Positions 1-7,929 of a DNA stretch of 57,355 nt are shown in pieces. The notes below the pieces were generated by a model. The model searched no databases. It saw nothing but the letters and a program-made list of their open reading frames with translations, and was not told the origin of the DNA. Every line of letters begins with the position of its first letter. The first letter of the stretch is position 1. Origin of the DNA: Phycisphaerae bacterium (GTDB lineage: Bacteria > Planctomycetota > Phycisphaerae > UBA1845); NCBI GenBank assembly GCA_029260165.1, contig JAJDDT010000027.1, forward strand, positions 1-57,355, in the 5' to 3' direction. A program made the translations under genes and the position numbers.

Positions 1-2
1 AG

Positions 3-1085
3 GCCGGCAGTGCGGTGAATTGCAATGATGGTGTTGGTTGTACGGATGATTCGTGCAACGAGACAATGGATTCGTGTGACAACGTTGCCAACAATGCGAA
101 TTGCGACAACGGGTTGTTCTGCGACGGCGCGGAGACATGCAGCGCGACGCTCGATTGTCAGGCCGGTGGTGATCCGTGTGGTGGTCAGGCGTGTGATGAG
201 GTGACGGACCAATGCACGGGCGGTGGGCCGACTGCGCAGCTGGAGGCGGGATCGGTGGCAGTCGGTGGCAGTCTGGTGACGGTCCTGCTTTCTCAAACGT
301 ACGTCAACCCGGTGGTTGTATGCTCAATCCAGTATGCCAACAACACCTCGCCGGTGGTGGCGCGTGTTAGCGGTGTGACGGCGACGAGCTTCGACGTGCG
401 GCTGCAGAACCCCTCCGATGGTGCGGTTGCGGTTGACAACGTCAGTTATCTTGTTGCAGAGGAAGGCGTTTGGACCATTGACGGCGTCAACATAGAGGCC
501 CATACCTATGTATCTACTGTTACCGACCGAAAGAGTAATTGGAATGGTGAGTCTCAGAACTACGGTCAGGCCTACTCGAATCCGGTCGTCGTGGGGCAGG
601 TGATGACAGAGAACGATCCTTTGTGGTCTTTCTTCTGGTGCAGGGGATCCTCACGCACTGCTCCGCCGTCAGGAACGGTCTTGAATACCGGAAAGGGAGT
701 CGCCGAAGACAATATTATTGTTCGTGCTCCGGAAACGGTTGGATTCATTGTGTTTGAAGCTGGTTCTGGAACAATTGGAGGCGTTGATTTCGAGGCGGCG
801 CTGGGTGCCGACAGTGTCCGCGGAGTGGGTAATTCGCCATCGTATACATACACGTTTAACACGGATTTTCAGTCAGCTCCAACCGTCGCTGTAACAACGA
901 TGGCGGCCATGGATGGTAATGATGGTGGCTGGGCCCAGACACATGGAGCGACGCTTGGAACCACCGCGAGTTTGTTCCTGTCGATAGACGAGGACCAGAT
1001 CGGCGGATCTGAGCGGCGACATACGACCGAACAGGTGGGTTATGTTGTATTTGAGACGGCGGTCGTCTTTCCGAATACTCCATAG
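3..1085 (+). CDS. Cys-rich exported protein with tandem lectin-like repeats (5' end missing)
   Basis: The frame is open to the left edge, so the N-terminus and any signal peptide lie outside the window. The first ~70 visible residues are Cys/Asn/Asp-rich (for example CNDGVGCTDDSC and CDNGLFCDGAETC), like the Cys-rich repeat modules in exported planctomycete and myxobacterial proteins. The remaining ~280 residues hold three divergent repeats. Each opens with a Y/F-x-N/A-P-x-V-x-V strand (YVNPVVV, YSNPVVV, FQSAPTVAV) and ends near V-G-F/Y-x-V-F-E (VGFIVFE, VGYVVFE). This recalls H-type lectin-like beta sandwiches. The gene ends just before a strong hairpin and faces acpS convergently. A surface carbohydrate-binding or adhesion role is only inferred from this style. 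Confidence 0.8.
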   Translation, partial: AGSAVNCNDGVGCTDDSCNETMDSCDNVANNANCDNGLFCDGAETCSATLDCQAGGDPCGGQACDEVTDQCTGGGPTAQLEAGSVAVGGSLVTVLLSQTYVNPVVVCSIQYANNTSPVVARVSGVTATSFDVRLQNPSDGAVAVDNVSYLVAEEGVWTIDGVNIEAHTYVSTVTDRKSNWNGESQNYGQAYSNPVVVGQVMTENDPLWSFFWCRGSSRTAPPSGTVLNTGKGVAEDNIIVRAPETVGFIVFEAGSGTIGGVDFEAALGADSVRGVGNSPSYTYTFNTDFQSAPTVAVTTMAAMDGNDGGWAQTHGATLGTTASLFLSIDEDQIGGSERRHTTEQVGYVVFETAVVFPNTP

Positions 1086-1106
1086 CCGACGATTTGCATG
1101 GATCCA

Positions 1107-1150
1107 AACCCCGGCCCCTCCTGTATCACAGGTGAGGCCGGGGTTGTTTG
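1107..1150. terminator. Strong hairpin between convergent genes
   Basis: A perfect 10-bp inverted repeat, AACCCCGGCC (1107-1116) and GGCCGGGGTT (1136-1145), encloses an inner CCTGT/ACAGG stem. T-rich sequence (TTGTTTGTG) follows on the + strand. It sits between the end of the left-edge gene and the end of acpS, so it probably terminates the + transcript and may serve both directions. Confidence 0.75.
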
Positions 1151-1181
1151 TGTTGTCATGCCGGGGATTGCAGTTTGGAGG

Positions 1182-1574
1182 TTATGGCTCGCTGGAAGCG
1201 ATTCCGATGGCGCTGGCGGCGGCGTGGTCTTTGGTGTGCGTGATGGACAGGAGGATTTGCGCGATGCCTTTTCGTTTCGCGACGTTGGCGCATTCGCCCG
1301 ACAGGTTGACAAAAGGTTGACCGGCGGGGTCGTTGACGATCTCGATGTCCTTCCAGCTAATCTGACCACGCCAACCCGTGCCGAGAAGTTTCAGGACAGC
1401 TTCCTTGGCGGCAAATCGTCCGGCGATGTGTGGCAGGGGGTCTTTGAACTCGCTCGCCCGTGCACGCTCCGCCTCGGTGAGCACGCGCTTGCAGAAGCGA
1501 TCGCGGTGACGCTCAAGAACAGCTCCGATCCGAGTGCACTCGATCAGGTCAATCCCGTGGGCAATGACGTCCAT
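1182..1574 (-). CDS. acpS: Holo-[acyl-carrier-protein] synthase
   Basis: This cytoplasmic enzyme transfers the 4'-phosphopantetheine arm of CoA to a serine of acyl carrier protein, activating fatty acid synthesis. At 130 residues it has the usual AcpS length. The N-terminal GIDLIEC carries the Mg-binding Asp. The GRFAAKEAVLKLLGTG segment carries the conserved F-x-x-K-E-A signature with the second metal-binding Glu. The C-terminal LLSITHTKDHAAASAIG is the usual final strand. Only a weak ribosome binding site precedes the ATG. It lies 90 bp downstream of the PEGA-type lipoprotein gene on the same strand and may share its transcript. Family assignment is secure. Confidence 0.95.
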   Translation of the reverse strand: MDVIAHGIDLIECTRIGAVLERHRDRFCKRVLTEAERARASEFKDPLPHIAGRFAAKEAVLKLLGTGWRGQISWKDIEIVNDPAGQPFVNLSGECANVAKRKGIAQILLSITHTKDHAAASAIGIASSEP

Positions 1575-1664
1575 GATCGATCAGCCTAGCGAATGCGCAA
1601 GGGGGCGACAAGCGTTGGCGCTCACGGTATCGATGGCCCCCTCAATGACATTGTTGACTGGAAC

Positions 1665-2075
1665 CTACGATCCGCCTTCAAAAAGCGTTTTGTTGCGCAA
1701 TTCGTTCGCACGCTCAAGCACCTCCTCGGGATCGGGAGCAGTGGCCTCGGTCAGGACAAACGACGCTTCATGCTGATCGTGCAACTGTCCAGGCCAAAGA
1801 ACATCGGAGAAAAAATCAAGCACCGGCCATTGATACCACGGCGGTTTGACCTCGACGTGCGAGTTGAGCGTCTGAAACCCCCCCTTGCGACAGGTCACCC
1901 CGTAATCACCATACCAGGTGAAATCAACCGACACCGGCGAGGATCCGATTTCCTCGTCGTTCAACATCACAATCGCACCCTGAGGCTCGGTTCGAATGGT
2001 CAGTGTTCGCCGAACACAGCCCAGAGGCCCCAAAAGGGTCAACCACAGAAGGACAACATATGGCACACATTTCAT
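1665..2075 (-). CDS. PEGA-domain-like lipoprotein
   Basis: This is a predicted 136-residue lipoprotein. The chosen ATG gives MKCVPYVVLLWLTLLGPLGC, a short lipoprotein signal peptide with a lipobox at PLGC. Longer in-frame starts would bury this signal. The next ~60 residues (LTIRTEPQGAIVMLNDEEIG and SPVSVDFTWYGDY) match the PEGA pattern of small beta domains in surface proteins: a bulky strand, P-x-G-A, a short turn, then the strand after G-x-S-P. A Trp/Pro-rich stretch (KPPWYQWPVLDFF) follows, then an acidic/basic helical tail. Homologues are common as uncharacterised planctomycete lipoproteins. Its function is unknown and its attachment to a membrane is inferred from the lipobox. Confidence 0.8.
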   Translation of the reverse strand: MKCVPYVVLLWLTLLGPLGCVRRTLTIRTEPQGAIVMLNDEEIGSSPVSVDFTWYGDYGVTCRKGGFQTLNSHVEVKPPWYQWPVLDFFSDVLWPGQLHDQHEASFVLTEATAPDPEEVLERANELRNKTLFEGGS

Positions 2076-2268
2076 CAGAACACATCCGATTTGCGACAGC
2101 TCAAAATCGGCCAACTCCGGGTCGGGTTTTGCAATTCGGCTCCTCACGCCCGGGTTTATAATCCCCGATAGGGCGGCAGGCAAGAAAAGATTCCCACCCA
2201 AAACCCCGACAGACACCTCGTCCGATGGTGGTACCGTGCGATGTGCGCAGGTTTGATCCGCTGTTGTG

Positions 2269-5200
2269 TCAGGGAGCAGAGCCGGTGAAGACCGTCTGGA
2301 ACGCGCACCAGTCGACCAGGTTAACCGACCCGTCGGCGTTCATGTCGAAGATGCTGCAGTCGACACCTGCCGCGGGTATGGAGTTCGGCATGCATGTGGT
2401 CAGGTCGCGAAAGTCGAACAGATCAAGGTCATTATCTCCGTCCGAGTCCGCGGGCATGGTGAGGACGGTGACTGTCACGCCGTCGGCGGTGTAGGCGACG
2501 TTGTACTCGCCCGGTCCGACGATCGTTTCAAACTCGCCCGTGTGCGTACCGCCTGTGACGGTCAGAATTTCATACGCCTGCCCAACCAGCGGGAGAAACC
2601 CCTTCAGCGGGACGAGCCGAAGCGTGCCCGCGAGGGTTGCGTCTCCATTGATCACGAGTTGATCATGCTCGGTTCCGGGGATGAGTCCGCCGAGTTCAAT
2701 GTCGAGTGTGGCCGTCGATGACTGAACGTAGTTGGCGTTGATCGTCAGAATCCCGGGCGATTGTCCAGGAGCGAGGTTACCGACGACGTGTTCAAGCAGG
2801 TTTCCGTTGATCGTACCGTTGCCGGAGAAGTCGCCTCCGAGAAACCTGAGGATGGGTGCGGTCAGCTCGCCTTCGATTTTGTTCGTCGAGCCGGCGTGAC
2901 TTTCAAACGTGCTGGCCACTTCCACAACGGCACTATCGTTGATCGAAAGCTCGCCCTTGTTGGTGAGTGTGGGGTTGATGGTTAGTTTCGTCGTGTTGTC
3001 GCCCGACACGATGATCCTGCCGTTGTTGATCAAACTCGGAAGTGACAGAACGGCGCCGCTTGTTAGTTCAAGCTCGCCGTTGTTGGTGCCGGCCTGCAGT
3101 TGTGGGAAGCTACTTGACGAACCGAGGATGATGTGGGCACCGGCGCCAATGGTATTGATTGTGTGGTTGGGCATGTCCAGGATGGGTGGATTCGGGATTT
3201 GGCCGATTCCCTGGATTCGCCATGTACCCCCCGTCAGCACCGTCCCGGTCACCTGCTCGATCGGGCCGGTCAGGAGGAGCCTGCCTGATACGACCTCGAC
3301 GGTCCCCTTGTTATCAAGCGCTGCGGAAAACGCAACCTGAGTGTCTACGTCAATCGTCAATGCCCCCGAGCTTGTCGCGCTGACCACGAATTCGCCACCG
3401 GAGTTCGCCATGACGCTGGAATTTCCCCGAATGGTCCAGGTGCCTGCCCCGACGACGACCCTGCCGCCGTCGAGTATCAAATCTGCTGCCTGGGAGACGC
3501 GGCTATTGAACGTCGAAATGTTGAGGGTGCCGGCGAGCGTTTTCGGCGCCCCTGCCAGGATATTCAGGATCGCTCCTTCGATGAAAACACTCGCCGAATT
3601 GGGGCCGAGGTCAGACCGACCGATCGTCCCACTGTTCCAGCTAACGGTCCCACGATCCACAGCAATCAATCCGGGGCCTACGATATCGCCGCCGTCGAGC
3701 ATGAATTTGACGTTTTTGAGTTCCAACTCGCCATCGATTGACGCGCTCAGAATTGCACCGGGCGACAATCGAAGGATTCCGTCGCCTGGGAATACAAGTC
3801 CATTCGCAAGGCGGATCTCCGTGTTGCCCGATTTGAATTGGTAGGTGCGATTGGCCGCACCTTCGGCCGCCAGTTCCAGTTCAGAGGTGTTGGCAAGGTT
3901 TACATCCGTTCGAGAGATGTTCAGGACGACCTTGGCACCGCCGAGAAACTCTGCACCGCCACGCAGGATGATTTTCCCGGCATCGACGTCGGTGTGGCTC
4001 ACCGGACCAGCGCTGTAGAACGCGTCGATCGCGGAATCGGCGGTGTCTTCCGAGTCCGGTTTGAAGAGGAGTCCGGCATTTTCGACAGATCCACCGCCCA
4101 ACCCGACGGTCATGTTACCCTTGACGATTTTCCAGGTGCCGCCGGTCTGGTTTTCAATCACAGCGTTGTCGAGATCGACGTCGTCCTTCTGGAGCGTGGT
4201 GGCCTCGTCGATGTTTGTATACCTGCCCCTGATCCTTTTCGGGGGAATGACGCCGCCGAGTTGAGCTTCGATGGGGGCGACGATGCTGTCGATGGCGAAC
4301 GCTCCCTGATTCACGATCCGGCTGGTCGTCGTGTCGATCCATCCCAACCGCCACGCGGAGTTGCCGGAAAGCGACAACTCGCCGCTGGTGGTGAGCACTT
4401 CGTTTCCCGTCGCTCCGAAAGCGAACTCAGCGTTCAACTGGAGCGACTCGATGCTTGAGTCTTCGGCGAGGGTCAATGGTTGAGCAATCGTCAAGCCTCC
4501 CTCGGCGGTCAGCGACCCAATCGACACGGCTCGTTCGTTCAGGACGACGCCGGTGACGGGAACGTTTTCCCGGATGGTGACGATTGCGGGACCGGATTCC
4601 CCAGGGGGAGATCGCGGCAGGTCGCGCGTGTCGATCCAGTTGGTGGTTTTTCCATTGTTGGTGTGCCAGTTGTCGTCGCCCGCACCGCCGTTCCACTTGT
4701 AAATGTTACCGGGGGGCGGAACGTCGCCGACGGGTACACGAATGATCGCGTCCAGGTTGGAATCGAACCGGGCAAGAAACGCCACCTCAAAGCCGTCACT
4801 GAAGCTCGTGCTCTTGCCGCTGGTTGGACCCGGTCCGTCCGGAAATTGCGTGTCAGCAATCGTGCGCAAACCTCGCTGCGTCAGCACAACGTCACCGGGC
4901 TGCACGACGTCCTGGAGAACCCCGTCGGCGTCCTGTGCCCATAGGCCTCGCGGTACACCCCAGCCGGAACCCTCGTAGTTTCCAGTGAAGACGACCTTGC
5001 CGCCTGGGTTGACCGCAAACTTGCCGAAATCGAAGAAAACACCAGTCGTACCGGGCGCGACATCGCCGGGGATGACCGTTCCATCGTCCAGAGAAATGTT
5101 GCCCTTGACAATCGGCTGCAACACCCCGCCGGCTTCGCTCCAGATCGCATCTGTCGTAGCCAATCCGTTGGCGATGAAAAGTAACTCCGTATCAGACACG

Positions 5201-6267
5201 AAGACCGGTCCTGAGAAACCGAACAAACTGTCGCTGAATCCGAGCGTTGTTGGTATTGAGGCGCCTGCTCCACCCGCTATTCGCAGATCGGCTGGACTGG
5301 TTCCGCGCCAAATACCGGAGGGCGTGAATGAATTGCCCAACCGTCCCTGGAAAGCGACCTCTCCGGTGGGACTGATCGCCGGCTTGTCGAGGAATCCCCG
5401 GAAGGGTGGATCACCTGACGCTCCCGGAGCCGCGTCGCCCTCGCGAGCCACAAGTCTCAACTCCCCACCGCAGAGGCACCAGATCCCCTCGTCGTTGCTG
5501 AAGGTGACTCCGCCGACGCCCGGTTCCAGATTCCCACGAAACGCGACGTCTCCGCGTGAATTGATAACCAGACTGTCCGGCCAAAAGTTGGAAAACAACG
5601 CGCCGGTGGGTGTGTCAGGGGCCTGGTCGCCTGCGATCGCGATACGGTTGGGTCCGTTTCCGCTTGCGACACGGAACACCGCCAGCAAATCCGGTTCGGC
5701 ACCGAAGGGGACGGTCATGAACGCAGCCGTCCCTGAGTTGTTCAGCGCAAACGAAGCGATGTCCGCCTGCACCAGTTCGGAGAGACCGGGCAGGTCGAGG
5801 GTGTCCGTCCGAGCGATGTGGCTGAGGTTGCTCACCGACGGACCGGTGAAGAGTACGGAACTCACGCTGGAGGATCCCGATTCGTCACGGATTGCCGACG
5901 TAAATGCCACAGTGCCGACAGGATTCAGAAGCGGCGGACTTGAAAACGGAAGAAAGAACAGCGGTTCCCCATCGTCGTTGGTGAAGCCGGGCGCTTCGTC
6001 AGGCATGCGAATGACCTGAGAACTAAGGCCAGGGGTTTCAAAGATGATGAATGATGGGGTTATCTGTCCGACGTTGCCTCGAAACACGACACGCCCGGTG
6101 TCGTCGATCGCGGGCAGGCCGAACCCGCGCATCAGGGTCGCGCTATCGGGAACATGATCCCCAAACTCCGCGACAAGATCGACCACGGTCGTTTGCGCAT
6201 CGCTGTACACCGCCACGGTTGAAACAATCGCCACCGTTGCGCAAATCACCCAGCATTTTCGCTGCAT
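2269..6267 (-). CDS. Large exported NxxGxxAF-repeat / beta-solenoid protein with dockerin-like C-terminus
   Basis: A 1332-residue exported protein. The internal ATG (MQRKCWVICATVAIVSTVAVYSDAQ) gives a clean signal peptide; two upstream in-frame starts would place about 20-30 hydrophilic residues before it. Residues ~50-500 contain at least six N/D-x-x-G-x-V/A-x-F repeats (DDTGRVVFRGN, NPVGTVAFTS, NSRGDVAFRGN, SPTGEVAFQG, NPGGKVVFTGN), the pattern of the NxxGxxAF tandem-repeat propeller-like family. A YKWNGGAGDDNWHTNNGKT linker leads into a long Gly/Asn-rich beta-solenoid of the autotransporter-passenger type (~550-1230). The protein ends with two Asp-rich loops (DSDGDNDLDLFD and DMNADGSVNLVD), a dockerin-like pair. 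The solenoid and tail closely resemble those of the 35239-39591 protein. An extracellular or surface role is inferred; no catalytic motif was seen. Confidence 0.85.
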   Translation of the reverse strand: MQRKCWVICATVAIVSTVAVYSDAQTTVVDLVAEFGDHVPDSATLMRGFGLPAIDDTGRVVFRGNVGQITPSFIIFETPGLSSQVIRMPDEAPGFTNDDGEPLFFLPFSSPPLLNPVGTVAFTSAIRDESGSSSVSSVLFTGPSVSNLSHIARTDTLDLPGLSELVQADIASFALNNSGTAAFMTVPFGAEPDLLAVFRVASGNGPNRIAIAGDQAPDTPTGALFSNFWPDSLVINSRGDVAFRGNLEPGVGGVTFSNDEGIWCLCGGELRLVAREGDAAPGASGDPPFRGFLDKPAISPTGEVAFQGRLGNSFTPSGIWRGTSPADLRIAGGAGASIPTTLGFSDSLFGFSGPVFVSDTELLFIANGLATTDAIWSEAGGVLQPIVKGNISLDDGTVIPGDVAPGTTGVFFDFGKFAVNPGGKVVFTGNYEGSGWGVPRGLWAQDADGVLQDVVQPGDVVLTQRGLRTIADTQFPDGPGPTSGKSTSFSDGFEVAFLARFDSNLDAIIRVPVGDVPPPGNIYKWNGGAGDDNWHTNNGKTTNWIDTRDLPRSPPGESGPAIVTIRENVPVTGVVLNERAVSIGSLTAEGGLTIAQPLTLAEDSSIESLQLNAEFAFGATGNEVLTTSGELSLSGNSAWRLGWIDTTTSRIVNQGAFAIDSIVAPIEAQLGGVIPPKRIRGRYTNIDEATTLQKDDVDLDNAVIENQTGGTWKIVKGNMTVGLGGGSVENAGLLFKPDSEDTADSAIDAFYSAGPVSHTDVDAGKIILRGGAEFLGGAKVVLNISRTDVNLANTSELELAAEGAANRTYQFKSGNTEIRLANGLVFPGDGILRLSPGAILSASIDGELELKNVKFMLDGGDIVGPGLIAVDRGTVSWNSGTIGRSDLGPNSASVFIEGAILNILAGAPKTLAGTLNISTFNSRVSQAADLILDGGRVVVGAGTWTIRGNSSVMANSGGEFVVSATSSGALTIDVDTQVAFSAALDNKGTVEVVSGRLLLTGPIEQVTGTVLTGGTWRIQGIGQIPNPPILDMPNHTINTIGAGAHIILGSSSSFPQLQAGTNNGELELTSGAVLSLPSLINNGRIIVSGDNTTKLTINPTLTNKGELSINDSAVVEVASTFESHAGSTNKIEGELTAPILRFLGGDFSGNGTINGNLLEHVVGNLAPGQSPGILTINANYVQSSTATLDIELGGLIPGTEHDQLVINGDATLAGTLRLVPLKGFLPLVGQAYEILTVTGGTHTGEFETIVGPGEYNVAYTADGVTVTVLTMPADSDGDNDLDLFDFRDLTTCMPNSIPAAGVDCSIFDMNADGSVNLVDWCAFQTVFTGSAP

Positions 6268-6367
6268 CCTGGCGGCCCCATTGGTGTGCGTTTCTTGCGA
6301 GAAATGGTCGGCACAACGCTCTTCATGCATTGTAGTGAACGCGACAACGACATTCAACCGACATGTT

Positions 6368-7738
6368 TCAACGGACTGTTATGGGGCGTGACGCTGAATA
6401 CACAAGGAGTTCGTCTCCGCCTTCATTGGTTCCCCATGATGGCATCGTCTCAAACCATACAATTCCGGCGTCCGCACCGACGTCGCGAGTGATGTTGCGG
6501 GTGTCAGTGACACGAACCGAGAATTCCGGCGACGACTCGACATTCAGGTCCAGAATCACAATATCAATCGGATCGGGCGAGGCGTTCGGTTCTACCCGCC
6601 AAAACGCAAGACGATTCCCGGCTTGATTCCAACGCGGAAACAGGTCAGCCACTTGCGAATCCGATTCCAGGAACTCAATGTTCAGCCCAGCCGGCGCTGC
6701 ATCAAACGATACCGGTGCAACCCAGATATCCCAATCTCCCAGAGGACCAGGGCCATCCCCTTGATGCCGATAGCTCACCAGAATCGTGCCATCCGGTGAG
6801 ATTTTCGGATCAAAATCTCCCGGACCGATACCCATCAGGAATTCGTCTTCACCTGAAGTACGCATCCGCACATTCGACAACATCATCGTGTCCGGGTCCA
6901 TCGTGGACGTATAAACACGGCTGAAACGAGACGAATCATCAATCAGTTGTCGCTTGAAGCTGATCGTGTTTCCATGCCCCCAATGCGGATCGGCATCAAC
7001 CTCGTTCTCACCCGGCGCGTCAGACGCATACCCAACCATGCGCGGCGAAGCACCGTCAATTCCCATCACATACAAACGCAGTTGTACCCCACCGATCTGA
7101 TGCCGATTCGATGCAAAGATTATAAACCGACCATCGGGTGAAGGCTCGGGCGTCGCGTCGATGGCACCATTGTTCAATCGACGTCCCGCATCATCAAGAT
7201 CGGTCAGCAGTCGCGGGCGTCCCCCATCAAGCTCCATCACCGCAATCGCGCTCTGCGGCAGATCCCCCTCATCGAATACCCCATCGGTCGTGCCGTCGAC
7301 CGCCCCGTCATCAAGATAGGTCTGGTAGATCAGGAATGGATAACCCACCGCAGTCGGCGGCGCGAAGACAACATGGTTTTCCTGAAACCAGGTGTCCGAG
7401 ATCTGCACGCGACGCGAACCGGTCGCGTCGTCCAGAAACACACTGTATCGCATCCGCGGAAATTCCGCGTTCACCGTCAGTGGCTTGGGGTCCGCCCGAT
7501 CATTCATTCCATCCCCGTCGGTATCGCCCAACGTTGGATCGGTTCCGAATATCCCCAATTCATCCCCATCCCAAACCGTGTCACCATCGCTATCCGCCAA
7601 TCCAGGATTCGTACTCGCTGACATTTCCTGCGCCAGCGTCAACCCGTCTCCGTCCAAATCACTGTCCGGATCAGGCACGTCCGCAGGCATGCAACCACTG
7701 ATCACTACCACTATCCCGAACAAAACCCATTTGCCCAT
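6368..7738 (-). CDS. Exported lipoprotein with TSP3-type calcium repeats and a PD40/TolB-like propeller
   Basis: A 456-residue lipoprotein. The ribosome binding site GGAGGT lies 7 nt before the ATG. The signal MGKWVLFGIVVVISGC has a lipobox at ISGC. Residues ~25-80 contain Asp-rich thrombospondin-3-like loops (DSDLDGDGLTLAQE, DSDGDTVWDGDE, DTDGDGMNDRADP). The rest is a beta-propeller of the PD40/TolB type, recognisable by SPDGRFIIFASNR, SPDGTILVSYRHQG and FPRWNQAGNRLAFW. Such propellers bind ligands or partner proteins; no catalytic residues are apparent. It is 100 bp upstream of the 1332-residue repeat protein on the same strand and could be co-transcribed. It diverges from the BNR protein across a 191-bp gap that contains a CCACC-N6-GGTGG inverted repeat at 7760-7775. 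Confidence 0.85.
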   Translation of the reverse strand: MGKWVLFGIVVVISGCMPADVPDPDSDLDGDGLTLAQEMSASTNPGLADSDGDTVWDGDELGIFGTDPTLGDTDGDGMNDRADPKPLTVNAEFPRMRYSVFLDDATGSRRVQISDTWFQENHVVFAPPTAVGYPFLIYQTYLDDGAVDGTTDGVFDEGDLPQSAIAVMELDGGRPRLLTDLDDAGRRLNNGAIDATPEPSPDGRFIIFASNRHQIGGVQLRLYVMGIDGASPRMVGYASDAPGENEVDADPHWGHGNTISFKRQLIDDSSRFSRVYTSTMDPDTMMLSNVRMRTSGEDEFLMGIGPGDFDPKISPDGTILVSYRHQGDGPGPLGDWDIWVAPVSFDAAPAGLNIEFLESDSQVADLFPRWNQAGNRLAFWRVEPNASPDPIDIVILDLNVESSPEFSVRVTDTRNITRDVGADAGIVWFETMPSWGTNEGGDELLVYSASRPITVR

Positions 7739-7929
7739 TTACACGACCTCCACAACGACCCACCGTATATGGTGGAATTCACTGATGCCGACAGGCGTGA
7801 ACCCACGCCTTACGACTCACAACGACCGATAACGCGCAGTATCGCCCCGAAGCACCTCGATTCCAACCCTTCCTCGGCCGATACAACCAGCGGCGGACTG
7901 GACGAGTAACTCTATTGGCACGAAAAGGC

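Noticed and set aside
4748-4772. A tRNA T-loop-like GGTTCGATTCC on the minus strand
   Set aside because: It is coding sequence (R-F-D-S-N-L) in the 1332-residue protein and no acceptor or anticodon stem surrounds it.
4985-6019. A 344-codon open frame antisense to the NxxGxxAF repeats
   Set aside because: It is Pro/Ser/Arg-rich, has no signal peptide or ribosome binding site, and shadows a well-supported repeat protein.
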